NCBI RefSeq assembly: GCF_000009265.1
Contig: NC_008380.1
Location: forward strand, 3,353,501 to 3,417,500
Direction of reading: 5' to 3'
Length of the DNA: 64,000 nt
From: Rhizobium johnstonii 3841
GTDB taxonomy: Bacteria; Pseudomonadota; Alphaproteobacteria; Rhizobiales; Rhizobiaceae
The position numbers were made by a program, and so were the translations under genes. A model generated the notes under the pieces. It did no database searches. It was not told where the DNA came from and saw only the letters and a program-made list of their open reading frames with translations. Position 1 is the stretch's first letter. Every line of letters starts with the position of its first letter. This document shows positions 25,147-32,634 of the stretch, in pieces.

Positions 25147-25172
25147 GAGAGAGAGAGAGAGAGAGAGAGAGA
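25147..25172 (+). repeat. (GA)13 microsatellite in the ribosome-site region
   Basis: Thirteen uninterrupted GA units end one base before the ATG at 25174 and provide the only purine-rich ribosome-binding sequence for that gene. Long dinucleotide runs are rare in such GC-rich chromosomes and can gain or lose units by slippage. Confidence 0.95.
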
Positions 25173-25173
25173 C

Positions 25174-25653
25174 ATGACCCAGCGACTGAACTACGCCCAG
25201 CAGTCCCCCGAGCTTTTCAAGAAATTCATGGAATTCAGCATGGCGCTGAAAAGCAGCGTGATCGACGAGAAGCTGCAGGCCCTCGTCGAGATCCGCGCCT
25301 CGCAGATCAATGGATGCGGCTTTTGCCTCGATATGCATGTGAAGCAGGCCAAGATCCACGGCGAGACGGAACTGCGGCTCTACCACGTCGCCATCTGGCG
25401 GGAATCGAACCTGTTCATCCCCCGGGAGCGCGCAGCCCTTGCCTGGACCGAAGCACTGACCAAGCTTCCCGAGGGCGGCATTCCCGACGAGATTTACGAA
25501 CGGGTGCGCGGCCAGCTTTCCGAGAAGGAAATCTCGGATCTGACTTTCGTCGTCATGGCGATCAACGCCTGGAACCGCGTCAATGTCGGCTTCAAGACCG
25601 TGCCCGGCACGGCCGACAAGGCCTACGGCCTCGATAAGGCTGGCCTGAACTAA
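25174..25653 (+). CDS. Carboxymuconolactone decarboxylase/AhpD-like peroxidase-fold protein
   Basis: This 159-residue protein has the AhpD core INGCGFCLDMHVKQA (residues about 45-59): the CxxC pair plus His of the AhpD thiol-peroxidase active site. Family members reduce peroxides or act as alkylhydroperoxidases. ATG 25174 is preferred; a TTG at 25141 would translate the GA repeat as Lys-Glu-Arg units. It leads an NmrA-type gene and a cupin gene in the same direction, all behind twin Rrf2-type operators, which suggests a redox-stress operon. Confidence 0.85.
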   Translation: MTQRLNYAQQSPELFKKFMEFSMALKSSVIDEKLQALVEIRASQINGCGFCLDMHVKQAKIHGETELRLYHVAIWRESNLFIPRERAALAWTEALTKLPEGGIPDEIYERVRGQLSEKEISDLTFVVMAINAWNRVNVGFKTVPGTADKAYGLDKAGLN

Positions 25654-25721
25654 ACCGCGCAATTCATTGAGAAGATTCACCTTTGACGCTGCCGCACCAC
25701 GGCAGCGAACGGAGATCCATT

Positions 25722-26477
25722 ATGAAAATCGTTGTCATCGGCGGAACCGGCCTTATCGGTTCGAAGACTGTCGAACGCCTGCGCAAACGCGGCCATGAGG
25801 TGATCGCCGCCTCGCCGAACTCCGGCGTCAACACGATCACGGGAGAAGGGCTGACGGAGGCGCTCTCGGGCGCCGAAGTCGTGCTCGACCTCGCCAACTC
25901 GCCGTCCTTCGAGGATAAGGCCGTGCTCGAATTTTTCGAGACCTCGGGCCGCAATCTTCTCGCCACCGAAAAACTCGCCGGCGTCAAGCACCATATCGCC
26001 CTCTCCGTCGTCGGCACCGAGCGTCTGCAGGAAAGCGGCTATTTCCGCGGCAAGCTTGCCCAGGAAAAACTGATCAAGGCATCGGGAATTCCCTACACCA
26101 TCGTCCATTCGACGCAGTTCATGGAATTCCTCGGTGGCATCGCCCAATCGGGAACGGTCGGCCAGACGGTCCACCTGTCGCCGGCCTATGTGCAGCCGAT
26201 TGCTTCCGACGACGTGGCGGACGCCATGGCGGACGTGGCCCTCTCTGCTCCCGCCAACGCGACGCTCGAGATCGCTGGTCCGGAACGGGCGCGCCTCAGC
26301 GAGCTCGTCGCCCGCTATCTGAAGGCCATCAAAGACCCGCGCACCACCGAGGCTGATGTCGAGGCGAGATATTTCGGCGCAAGACTGAACGACCAGTCGC
26401 TCGTTTCCGACGACAATCCGCGACTTGGTTCGATCACCTTCGAGCAGTGGTTCGCAAAGTCCGCCCAGCCGACATGA
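25722..26477 (+). CDS. NmrA-like NAD(P)-binding SDR family protein
   Basis: This 251-residue Rossmann protein has VIGGTGLIGSKTVE at residues 5-18 and PYTIVHSTQFMEFL in the substrate region. It belongs to the atypical short-chain dehydrogenases (NmrA/YwnB type) used as NAD(P) sensors or reductases. ATG 25722 follows GGAG; a longer frame from 25683 has no support. It lies 68 bases after the CMD gene and before a secreted cupin, in what is likely one transcription unit. Substrate not assignable. Confidence 0.82.
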   Translation: MKIVVIGGTGLIGSKTVERLRKRGHEVIAASPNSGVNTITGEGLTEALSGAEVVLDLANSPSFEDKAVLEFFETSGRNLLATEKLAGVKHHIALSVVGTERLQESGYFRGKLAQEKLIKASGIPYTIVHSTQFMEFLGGIAQSGTVGQTVHLSPAYVQPIASDDVADAMADVALSAPANATLEIAGPERARLSELVARYLKAIKDPRTTEADVEARYFGARLNDQSLVSDDNPRLGSITFEQWFAKSAQPT

Positions 26478-26545
26478 TTGACGTGCCCTCAAGACGCGAC
26501 CGCTCGGGCGCGTCTTCCCCCGACCCAGCAACCATGGAGATTCCG

Positions 26546-26962
26546 ATGATCAGAACATTTTTCCTCGCCGCCGCCCTCGCCTTTCCGGCGGCCACCGGCG
26601 TCAGCGCCCATGACAGCAGCGAGTCTGCGAAAGTGACACTCGTCTATGAGCACGAGCTTCCGAACGTGCCGGGTAAGAGCATCAAGGGCGTGCTGGTCGA
26701 ATACGGCCCGGGCGGCTTCTCCGAAGGCCACACCCATCCCGACACCGCCTTCATCTACGCCACCGTGCTCGAAGGTGCGATCCGCAGCCAGGTCAATGAC
26801 GGCCCGGTCAAGGTCTATCATGCCGGAGAGAGCTTCTCCGAAATGCCGGGCGACCGTCATGGCGTCAGCGCCAACGGCAGCGAGACCAAGCCCGCCCGCC
26901 TGCTCGCCGTCTTCGTCGTCGACACCAACCAGAAAGAGCTGACCTACCCGCTCAAGAAGTGA
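26546..26962 (+). CDS. Exported cupin-domain protein
   Basis: This 138-residue protein has a signal peptide (MIRTFFLAAALAFPAATGVSAH) and a single cupin barrel: GPGGFSEGHTHPDTAFIY is motif 1 with the two metal-binding His, and PGDRHGVSANGS is motif 2. It would sit in the periplasm. The start at 26546 follows GGAG; ATG 26534 is the alternative. It is the third gene behind the Rrf2-type operators. Secreted cupins of this kind often accompany quinone or phenolic oxidoreductases; the substrate is unknown. Confidence 0.82.
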   Translation: MIRTFFLAAALAFPAATGVSAHDSSESAKVTLVYEHELPNVPGKSIKGVLVEYGPGGFSEGHTHPDTAFIYATVLEGAIRSQVNDGPVKVYHAGESFSEMPGDRHGVSANGSETKPARLLAVFVVDTNQKELTYPLKK

Positions 26963-26971
26963 TGATCCGCA

Positions 26972-27072
26972 TTACAGCGCCGCGCGTCCTTCAGACGCGC
27001 AAAGGACGCTGTAACACTTTGAATCTACGCATCGTGCTTTCCGAAAATCGGTTCCGATTTTCGGGCCGATGC
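26972..27072. repeat. Rhizobial palindromic intergenic element
   Basis: Two compound hairpins: TTACAGCG/CGCTGTAA (26972-27014) enclosing GCGCGTC/GACGCGC, and GCATCG/CGATGC (27029-27072) enclosing CCGAAAATCGG-TT-CCGATTTTCGG (27041-27064, perfect 11+11). I recognise this kind of sequence as a common intergenic repeat in Rhizobium. It separates the cupin gene from the channel gene and may stop or stabilise the upstream message. Confidence 0.8.
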
Positions 27073-27154
27073 GATACCGCCTGCGCAGGCCTGATGCTTG
27101 CGCGGGCGACCGAGATGCTGAATCATGTGCGGCCTGCACCCCGGAGACAGAGAG

Positions 27155-28636
27155 ATGATTGACGACGCCCTCTTCGGCAAACCTCTGATATCCCTGATAA
27201 CAGTCGGATTCGCCGGTATCGTCGTCTGGCATCTGCTCTCCCGTCATCGGCCGACGACGCGGCTGGTGGTACAGATCCTCTTCTTTGCAGTAATGACGCT
27301 GATCCTCGTAGGGAGCGGCATCGAACCCCACCGGTTTCAAGGATATGAGTCCGAGGATCCGCGGGCCCTGCTCGTCATCGTCGCAAAAACGCTCTGGTGG
27401 ATCCATCTGGCATGGGCCGTCATCGGTTTCATCAGGCTCTATCTGGTGCTGGAGGGCAGTCCACGAGAGGCTCGCCTGCTCCAGGATCTGGTTATCGGCG
27501 TCGTCTATATCGGCATGGCCCTCTCGGTTCTGGCCTTCGTCTTCGGCGTGCCGATCGGAACCCTCGTCGCGACCTCGGGCGTGGTCGCCATCATTCTCGG
27601 CCTGGCGCTACAGAACACGCTCGCTGACGTCTTCTCCGGCATCGCCCTGACACTCGGACGGCCATACATCATCGGCGACTGGATCCTTCTCAGCGACGGC
27701 ACGGAGGGCCGCGTCGTCGAAAGCAACTGGCGCGCGACACACATCCTGACCAGCGCAAACAATGTCGTCGTTCTGCCGAACAGTTTTCTGGCAAAGCTCG
27801 GCCTGACGAATGTCAGCCGGCCGGACGAGAGCCATCTCCTGGTCCTCACCATCCGCATCGCCCCGACGCGGATGCCGGCATCGGTCCGGCAAATCATGGC
27901 AACGGCGCTTGCGAGCTGCAATTCGATCGTGCGCGAGCCGCCGCCGGTCGTGGCACTGAAGGGGCTGGATGCCACGGCGCTGGAGGTCGAGCTGTGGTTC
28001 CGAGTGACGAGCCCGAGCCAGCGTGTGACGGCGCGAAACGAGGTGCTCGATCTCGTCTATCGTCACTGCAAATCCGCCGGCCTGCTGCTGGCCATTCCGC
28101 CGTCGGCGACGGTGCTGACCGCCGATCTGCCGACGGAAGAAAGCGCAAAGCCGCCGAGCGTAACGCCGCTTGCCCTGATCGAGGCCATTCCGGTCTTTAC
28201 GACGCTGACATCAGATGAAAAGCGCAGGCTCGCCGAAACCGCGACTGTCCGGGAGTTCCGCAAGGGCGATGTGATCGTGCGGGAGGACGAAATGCTCCCC
28301 TCACTGATGATGGTGCGCGCCGGCATCATCGCGGCGCGGAACGCAGGCGAGGAACGCGGACGGCTCGCGCCGGGCGACTTTTTTGGAGAGACCGGACTGC
28401 TCGCCGGCATGCAGGAAGTCTGCACCCTGGAGGCTCTCACCCCCGTGACCGCCTATGAGATCGATCAGGAGGCCTTCGCGCCGCTGCTAAGCGAACGCCC
28501 GGCGCTGGCGGAAGAAATCGCCGACCACCTCGCCAGCCGCGCCGAGCGCTTCCGCAACGGCGCCTCCTTGCCCCCGGAACATGCCCGCAGCGCCCATGCC
28601 ATCCTGAAGACCATCAGGACCATCTTCAAGGCATAG
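27155..28636 (+). CDS. MscS-type channel with C-terminal cyclic-nucleotide-binding domain (bCNG-like)
   Basis: This 493-residue inner-membrane protein has about four N-terminal hydrophobic segments. The pore helix and MscS beta domain follow at about residues 125-200 (SGVVAIILGLALQNTLADVF, then GDWILLSDGTEGRV). A CNB domain occupies about 345-465 (FRKGDVIVREDE, then GDFFGETGLLAG, the phosphate-binding cassette). This architecture matches bacterial cyclic-nucleotide-gated channels of the MscS superfamily, which respond to cAMP more than to tension. ATG 27155 follows GGAGACAGAGAG. It is monocistronic, convergent with the Rrf2 gene. Confidence 0.88.
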   Translation: MIDDALFGKPLISLITVGFAGIVVWHLLSRHRPTTRLVVQILFFAVMTLILVGSGIEPHRFQGYESEDPRALLVIVAKTLWWIHLAWAVIGFIRLYLVLEGSPREARLLQDLVIGVVYIGMALSVLAFVFGVPIGTLVATSGVVAIILGLALQNTLADVFSGIALTLGRPYIIGDWILLSDGTEGRVVESNWRATHILTSANNVVVLPNSFLAKLGLTNVSRPDESHLLVLTIRIAPTRMPASVRQIMATALASCNSIVREPPPVVALKGLDATALEVELWFRVTSPSQRVTARNEVLDLVYRHCKSAGLLLAIPPSATVLTADLPTEESAKPPSVTPLALIEAIPVFTTLTSDEKRRLAETATVREFRKGDVIVREDEMLPSLMMVRAGIIAARNAGEERGRLAPGDFFGETGLLAGMQEVCTLEALTPVTAYEIDQEAFAPLLSERPALAEEIADHLASRAERFRNGASLPPEHARSAHAILKTIRTIFKA

Positions 28637-28651
28637 CGATCGGCACCCCGC

Positions 28652-29140
28652 TCAGCCAGCGCGCTTGAGCACCCATTCGAACGTCCTCCGCCAAATGTCG
28701 GCCGGCACTTCCTCGGACAAGGTGCCGACCAGGTCGGAAAGCCGGACGCGCCTCAGCGTATCCCGCCAGGCCTCGTCGGCCTCCCACATGATGCGCGCGA
28801 CCGCGCATGGCTTGCTGTCGCAATATCCTTCCGGCCGGCAGGGATTGTTCGCCCGGATGTTCGTACAGGTGAAGCTGCGGGCCTTCCCCTCGACCGCCTC
28901 GACGATCTCGAGAAAATTGATATCCGAGGGGGTCTTGGCAAGCCTGTAGCCGCCACTCGGACCGAGCGTAGTCTCGACCAGCGATGCCTGCGAAAGGCTC
29001 TGCAGTGCTTTGGAGAGATATTCCTTCGGCAGACCATGAAGCTCGGCGAGCGCCTTGGTGGAAAGATACCTGCCCTCTGGCAGGCCCGCGAGAATGGCGC
29101 AGCAGTGAAGCGCCCATTCGACCTGGCTTTTCAGGATCAT
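28652..29140 (-). CDS. Rrf2-family Fe-S transcriptional regulator
   Basis: This 162-residue protein has a winged HTH (LSTKALAELHGLPKEYLSKALQ, residues about 26-47, and LGPSGGYRLAK) and a cysteine-rich loop with C92, C101, C107 and C112, similar in place to the cluster ligands of IscR, NsrR and RirA. It likely senses oxidative, nitrosative or iron status through an Fe-S cluster. A GGATATA-T-CATATCC palindrome lies 41 bases upstream of its start, and the same core occurs twice before the gene at 25174, so it probably controls both. RirA itself is not claimed, because the cysteine spacing differs. Confidence 0.87.
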   Translation of the reverse strand: MILKSQVEWALHCCAILAGLPEGRYLSTKALAELHGLPKEYLSKALQSLSQASLVETTLGPSGGYRLAKTPSDINFLEIVEAVEGKARSFTCTNIRANNPCRPEGYCDSKPCAVARIMWEADEAWRDTLRRVRLSDLVGTLSEEVPADIWRRTFEWVLKRAG

Positions 29141-29181
29141 TCAGCAACTCGTTGGATGGCTGGCTCTGCCGTTGGAATTAA

Positions 29182-29196
29182 GGATATATCATATCC
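29182..29196 (-). promoter_or_regulatory. Rrf2 operator in its own promoter
   Basis: GGATATA-T-CATATCC is a 7+7 dyad with one mismatch, embedded in ATTAAGG just as at 25098-25117. It lies 41-56 bases upstream of the Rrf2 start, consistent with autoregulation. Confidence 0.68.
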
Positions 29197-29273
29197 GAAA
29201 ACCGACACGATGTAAATGAGCTGCAAAAGCAGCGTGTTGTTGCCTGAACGGCGATGCGGGCTCCGATCTCCCC

Positions 29274-29825
29274 TCAGCCCCCGTTCTCGTCCTCTCCCCG
29301 CGCCTGCTCATTTTCAATTCCGGCGATCAGCTTGCGCAGCAGCACAGCGAGCGCCTCGCGCTCCTTTCCGTCAAGAGCCTGCAGAAACGAAGCTTCGCTC
29401 GCCATGTCTGTGCGGAAGGCCTTTTCGGCGAGTGCCGCACCCGCCTCGCTCAATGCCACCAGCACACTGCGTCCATCGCGTGGTGATTTCTCCCGGCGGA
29501 TCAGTCCCGCCTTCTCCAGCCGGTCAAGCCTGTGGGTCAGGCCTCCCGAGGAGATCATCAGCGCCGAATACATCTCCGTCGGGGTCATCAGGTAAGGCGG
29601 TCCGGAACGGCGAAGCGTTGCGATCACGTCGAATTCGCCGCGGTCGAGGCCAAAATCGGCAAATGTCGCCTCGATGCTGGGACGCACCAGGTTCGACAGC
29701 CGGAAGGCCCGCCCCAGGATTGCCATCGGCTCGGTGTCGACGTCGGGCAGTTCCAGCGCCCATTGCCCGCGCAGCCGGTCGACATGATCCTCGCAGGAGT
29801 CGTCTCCTTTAGTTCCATTCGTCAT
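29274..29825 (-). CDS. MarR-family regulator
   Basis: This 183-residue winged-helix protein shows ALMISSGGLTHRLDRLEKAGLI as recognition helix and SPRDGRSVLVALSEAG as the wing. The start MTNGTKGDD at 29825 follows GAGG; a frame to 29858 is an alternative. It is divergent from a cupin-VOC gene pair, and the spacer holds repeated GAAGATA half-sites. MarR proteins commonly sense phenolic compounds, which would suit these dioxygenase-fold neighbours; the ligand is not known. Confidence 0.88.
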   Translation of the reverse strand: MTNGTKGDDSCEDHVDRLRGQWALELPDVDTEPMAILGRAFRLSNLVRPSIEATFADFGLDRGEFDVIATLRRSGPPYLMTPTEMYSALMISSGGLTHRLDRLEKAGLIRREKSPRDGRSVLVALSEAGAALAEKAFRTDMASEASFLQALDGKEREALAVLLRKLIAGIENEQARGEDENGG

Positions 29826-29880
29826 TTTCTGCCTCATATGCCACCACAGCCGAGACATACACCTTCCATCTGCATCAAGG

Positions 29881-29937
29881 AAGATATCTTGACGGGAAGA
29901 TAGTTTTGGGAATATATCTTCTCACGAAGATAGTTTT
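29881..29937. promoter_or_regulatory. Four GAAGATA half-sites in the MarR/cupin spacer
   Basis: AAGATATCTT (29881-29890) is a perfect palindrome; TATCTTC-TCAC-GAAGATA (29915-29932) is a perfect 7+7 dyad; GAAGATAGTTTT occurs twice, 30 bp apart (29896 and 29926). Such phased sites in a divergent promoter are likely bound by the MarR protein. Confidence 0.6.
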
Positions 29938-29970
29938 GCGATTGCAGGTAGCACCAGCAGGAGACAAGTG

Positions 29971-30306
29971 ATGTTCAGGATTCTTCGCCACCAGGAACCG
30001 CGACCCGATCAGGCCCGTACGGTCCGCTTCGAAGGCCGCGATCATGGCGGCGAGATATCGCTTTTTCTGGTCGACAATGAGCCCGGCCAAGGGCCTGACC
30101 TGCATGTCCACCCCTATTCCGAAACGTGGGCCGTCAGGAAAGGCGAAGCCGAATTCACCGTGGGCGACGCCAAGACCCGCGCCTTTCCCGGCGATATCCT
30201 CGTCGTGGCCGCCAACATTCCCCACCGCTTCGAGAATGTCGGCACCGGACGGCTCGAAGTCGTCTGCATTCATGCCAGCGACACGATCGTACAGGAGTTT
30301 GTGTGA
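29971..30306 (+). CDS. Single-domain cupin protein
   Basis: This 111-residue cytoplasmic cupin has motif 1 GPDLHVHPYSETWAVRKGEAEF with metal-binding His and Glu residues, and motif 2 in PGDILVVAANIPHRFEN. ATG 29971 follows AGGAG. It is 55 bases upstream of a VOC-fold gene and divergent from a MarR gene. Small cupins like this can be isomerases, dioxygenases or sensors; no substrate is evident. Confidence 0.82.
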   Translation: MFRILRHQEPRPDQARTVRFEGRDHGGEISLFLVDNEPGQGPDLHVHPYSETWAVRKGEAEFTVGDAKTRAFPGDILVVAANIPHRFENVGTGRLEVVCIHASDTIVQEFV

Positions 30307-30361
30307 GGCGAAGCCGCCTGGAAGGCAAAGCTCAGAAGACAAGGAAGAGGAGAGAACTGCA

Positions 30362-30778
30362 ATGCCCAAGATGATCTTCGTCAACCTGCCGGTGAAAGAC
30401 CTTGCCGCTGCGACTCGTTTCTACGAAGCGATCGGCTGCAGCAAGAACGAACAGTTCAGCGATCACCAGGCGTCGAACATGGTTTGGTCCGACGCCATCT
30501 TCTTCCATCTGCTGACGCGCGATTTCTTCGCGACCTTCACGCCGAAGCCCGTTGCCGAAGCGCAGAAGGCGAGCGAAATGCTGATCGCCCTGACGATGGA
30601 CAGCCGTGAAGAGGTGGACGCTATCGTCGAGGCAGCAGCCGCCGCCGGCGGCAAAGCCGATCCGCGCGCGCCGACGGACATGGGCTGGCTCTACAACCGT
30701 GCCTTCGAAGATCCCGATGGCCATATATTCGAAGCGGTCTGGGTCGACATGGCGGCGGCGACCGCCACCGGAGAATAG
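30362..30778 (+). CDS. VOC-superfamily (glyoxalase/extradiol dioxygenase fold) protein
   Basis: This 138-residue protein begins MPKMIFVNLPVKDLAAATRF, the first beta-alpha-beta-beta-beta unit of the VOC fold, and ends with NRAFEDPDGHIFEAVWVD, the second unit with its metal-binding Glu. It resembles the YdcJ/PhnB-like glyoxalase group. It follows the cupin gene and probably shares its MarR-controlled promoter. Enzymatic role is open; lactoylglutathione lyase activity is not assumed. Confidence 0.83.
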   Translation: MPKMIFVNLPVKDLAAATRFYEAIGCSKNEQFSDHQASNMVWSDAIFFHLLTRDFFATFTPKPVAEAQKASEMLIALTMDSREEVDAIVEAAAAAGGKADPRAPTDMGWLYNRAFEDPDGHIFEAVWVDMAAATATGE

Positions 30779-30847
30779 CGGCAAGGCGTGCGCGGACGAA
30801 ACGAGCTTCGGCCCACCTTGCCCGCCATGAAAACTTTTGGTGCGCCT

Positions 30848-30875
30848 GGAATAAAACCACCGCGCCTCGTGTCTC
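30848..30875 (+). promoter_or_regulatory. Possible ECF-sigma promoter of the secreted protein-sigma operon
   Basis: GGAATAAAA at 30848-30856 and CGTGTCTC at 30868-30875 resemble a GGAA-type -35 and a CGTCT-type -10 at a spacing of about 15-17 bases, 47 bases upstream of the first operon gene. It would allow the encoded sigma factor to activate its own operon. Confidence 0.4.
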
Positions 30876-30921
30876 ATCTCAGGTATCGCAAGATTGCGTG
30901 CCCAATCTGAGGAGAGACATC

Positions 30922-31302
30922 ATGAAATCCGTGAAATTCCTGTCCGTCGTGGTGGCCGTCGCCCTTGCCGCGACCGCTGCTTTCGCCGCTGCTCCCGTCA
31001 AGGAAGTCGACTCCGCCAAGGGCAAGGTTCTTGCCGGCGAAAACGGCATGACGCTCTACACCTTCAAGAAGGACGTCAAGGGCGTTTCCAACTGCAACGA
31101 CGATTGCGCCAAGAACTGGCCGCCGCTGATGGCCGCTGGCGATGCCAAGGCTGATGGTGCATATTCGATCGTCGATCGCAAGGATGGCACGAAGCAATGG
31201 GCCAAGGACGGCATGCCGCTCTATTTCTGGGTCAAGGACACGAAAGCCGGCGACATCACCGGCGATGGCGTCGGCGGCAACTGGGACCTCGCCAAGCCTT
31301 GA
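30922..31302 (+). CDS. Small secreted protein with COG4315-type repeats
   Basis: This 126-residue exported protein has a signal peptide ending AATAAFAAAPV. Two copies of the short secreted repeat follow: GENGMTLYTFKKD with NCNDDCAKNWPPL, and KDGMPLYFWVKDTKAGD ending GVGGNWDLAKP. This is the Lipoprotein_15/COG4315 pattern, a periplasmic family of unknown function, here without a lipobox. The ATG follows GAGGAGAG. It heads an ECF sigma/anti-sigma operon, as often seen for such proteins in Rhizobiales. Confidence 0.87.
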   Translation: MKSVKFLSVVVAVALAATAAFAAAPVKEVDSAKGKVLAGENGMTLYTFKKDVKGVSNCNDDCAKNWPPLMAAGDAKADGAYSIVDRKDGTKQWAKDGMPLYFWVKDTKAGDITGDGVGGNWDLAKP

Positions 31303-31336
31303 TCGCGAAGACCCCGATCACAAGCGAGTTGCCGGC

Positions 31337-31852
31337 GTGAAAACACCCGCACCCGAAACCTTCGAGGGCCAGATCCTGGCCCTCCTGCCCGCGCTCAGGC
31401 GCTATTCGCGTAGCCTGACGCGCTCGGATGCCGATGGCGAGGACCTGCTCCAGGATTGCGTCGAAAAGGTTCTCACGCGCCGCGGCCAATGGCGCGGCCT
31501 CAACCTGCGCGGCTGGGTCCTGACCATCATGACCAATCTCTACCGCAACGGCCGGCGCGGCAAGGCGCGCGACAGCCTCGTCGAACTCGACGCAGCAGTT
31601 GATCTGGCCGCGCCTGAAGTGCCGGCCGATCCGCAGGAGCGCGCGCGGCTGGACAATGCGCTGAACAGCCTTTCGGAGGAATACCGCGCCGTGCTGATGC
31701 TTGTCGTTATTGAGGGATACACCTACAGCGAGGTCGCAGCCGCTCTCGATATCCCCATCGGCACCGTCATGTCCCGCCTGTCGCGCGCCCGCCAGCGTGT
31801 CGCCGAGCGGCTGAAAGCCGACAATATCATTACGCTCCGGAGACCGAAATGA
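31337..31852 (+). CDS. ECF-family RNA polymerase sigma factor
   Basis: This 171-residue sigma-70-type factor has region 2 (LRRYSRSLTRSDADGEDLLQD and GWVLTIMTNLYRNGRR) at residues about 19-80 and region 4 (LSEEYRAVLMLVVIEGYTYSEVA, then IPIGTVMSRLSRARQRV) at about 108-160. It starts with GTG; no better start was found. The anti-sigma gene overlaps its stop in an ATGA, and a secreted-protein gene precedes it. It is likely a stress-responsive sigma of the RpoE type that recognises a GGAA-containing promoter upstream of the operon. Confidence 0.9.
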   Translation: MKTPAPETFEGQILALLPALRRYSRSLTRSDADGEDLLQDCVEKVLTRRGQWRGLNLRGWVLTIMTNLYRNGRRGKARDSLVELDAAVDLAAPEVPADPQERARLDNALNSLSEEYRAVLMLVVIEGYTYSEVAAALDIPIGTVMSRLSRARQRVAERLKADNIITLRRPK

Positions 31853-32631
31853 ACGACACCAACCCGAGCGTAACCGAAGCCGACCTCCACGCCTATGCCG
31901 ACGGCCAGCTGCCGGAAACCGCACGCGCCCGCATCGATGCCTTCCTGGCAGACAATCCCGACGAGGCGGCGATGGTCGCCGAATGGCAGGCGCAGAATAC
32001 AGGCATCCGATCGCTGTTTGCAGGCTATGAAAAAACAAAGGAAACCGACGCTCTCCTGGTTTCGCCGCCGCGCGGCAGCTCTTCCGGGCGGAAACGCGCC
32101 GCGATCGCCGCAGCCGCCCTCCTCGTCTTCGCGCTCGGCGCCGTCAGCGGTCATTATGGTCCGGCCTTTCTGGAAAAACCGGAGTTGCAGCTTGCCGCCT
32201 CAGAGACCCTGCCGAAACAGGCTGAGACCGCCTTCATGGTCTATGCCGCTGAGGTTCGCCACCCCGTCGAAGTCTTCGCCAACGAGGAGGCCCATCTCGC
32301 CACTTGGCTCGGCAAACGCCTGGCGATAGAGAATCTCAAGATCCCGAATTTGCAGTCGCTCGGCTTCAAGTTGGTCGGCGGTCGCTTGTTGCCGGTCGAT
32401 GGCAGGCCGGGCGCCATGTTCATGTACGAAAACCAGGCCGGCGAGCGACTGACCGTCCTGGTCGGCCGCAACACGGAAAACCGCACGACGAGTTTCCGCT
32501 TCGCCTCATCCGACAATCTCGAGACCTTCTACTGGATCGACGGCGAACTTGGCTACGCCGTCACCGGCGAAATCTCCCGCGAGACGCTGCGGGAGGTGGC
32601 CGAGGAGTGCTACCGACAATTCCCGTCGTGA
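31849..32631 (+). CDS. Membrane anti-sigma factor
   Basis: This 260-residue protein has an N-terminal anti-sigma domain (TEADLHAYADGQLPETARARI, the Asp-rich helix typical of these factors) and one membrane helix at about residues 84-103 (RAAIAAAALLVFALGAVSGH). The periplasmic C-terminal domain of about 150 residues contains LGFKLVGGRLLPVDGRPGAMFMY. No His-Cys-Cys zinc motif is visible. It would hold the ECF factor at the membrane until a periplasmic signal releases it. The 4-base ATGA overlap with the sigma gene points to coupled translation. Confidence 0.88.
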   Translation: MNDTNPSVTEADLHAYADGQLPETARARIDAFLADNPDEAAMVAEWQAQNTGIRSLFAGYEKTKETDALLVSPPRGSSSGRKRAAIAAAALLVFALGAVSGHYGPAFLEKPELQLAASETLPKQAETAFMVYAAEVRHPVEVFANEEAHLATWLGKRLAIENLKIPNLQSLGFKLVGGRLLPVDGRPGAMFMYENQAGERLTVLVGRNTENRTTSFRFASSDNLETFYWIDGELGYAVTGEISRETLREVAEECYRQFPS

Positions 32632-32634
32632 GGA

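Noticed and set aside
31142..31336. N-terminal extension of the ECF sigma factor
   Set aside because: It overlaps the secreted protein gene in another frame and encodes low-complexity Arg/Ser sequence.
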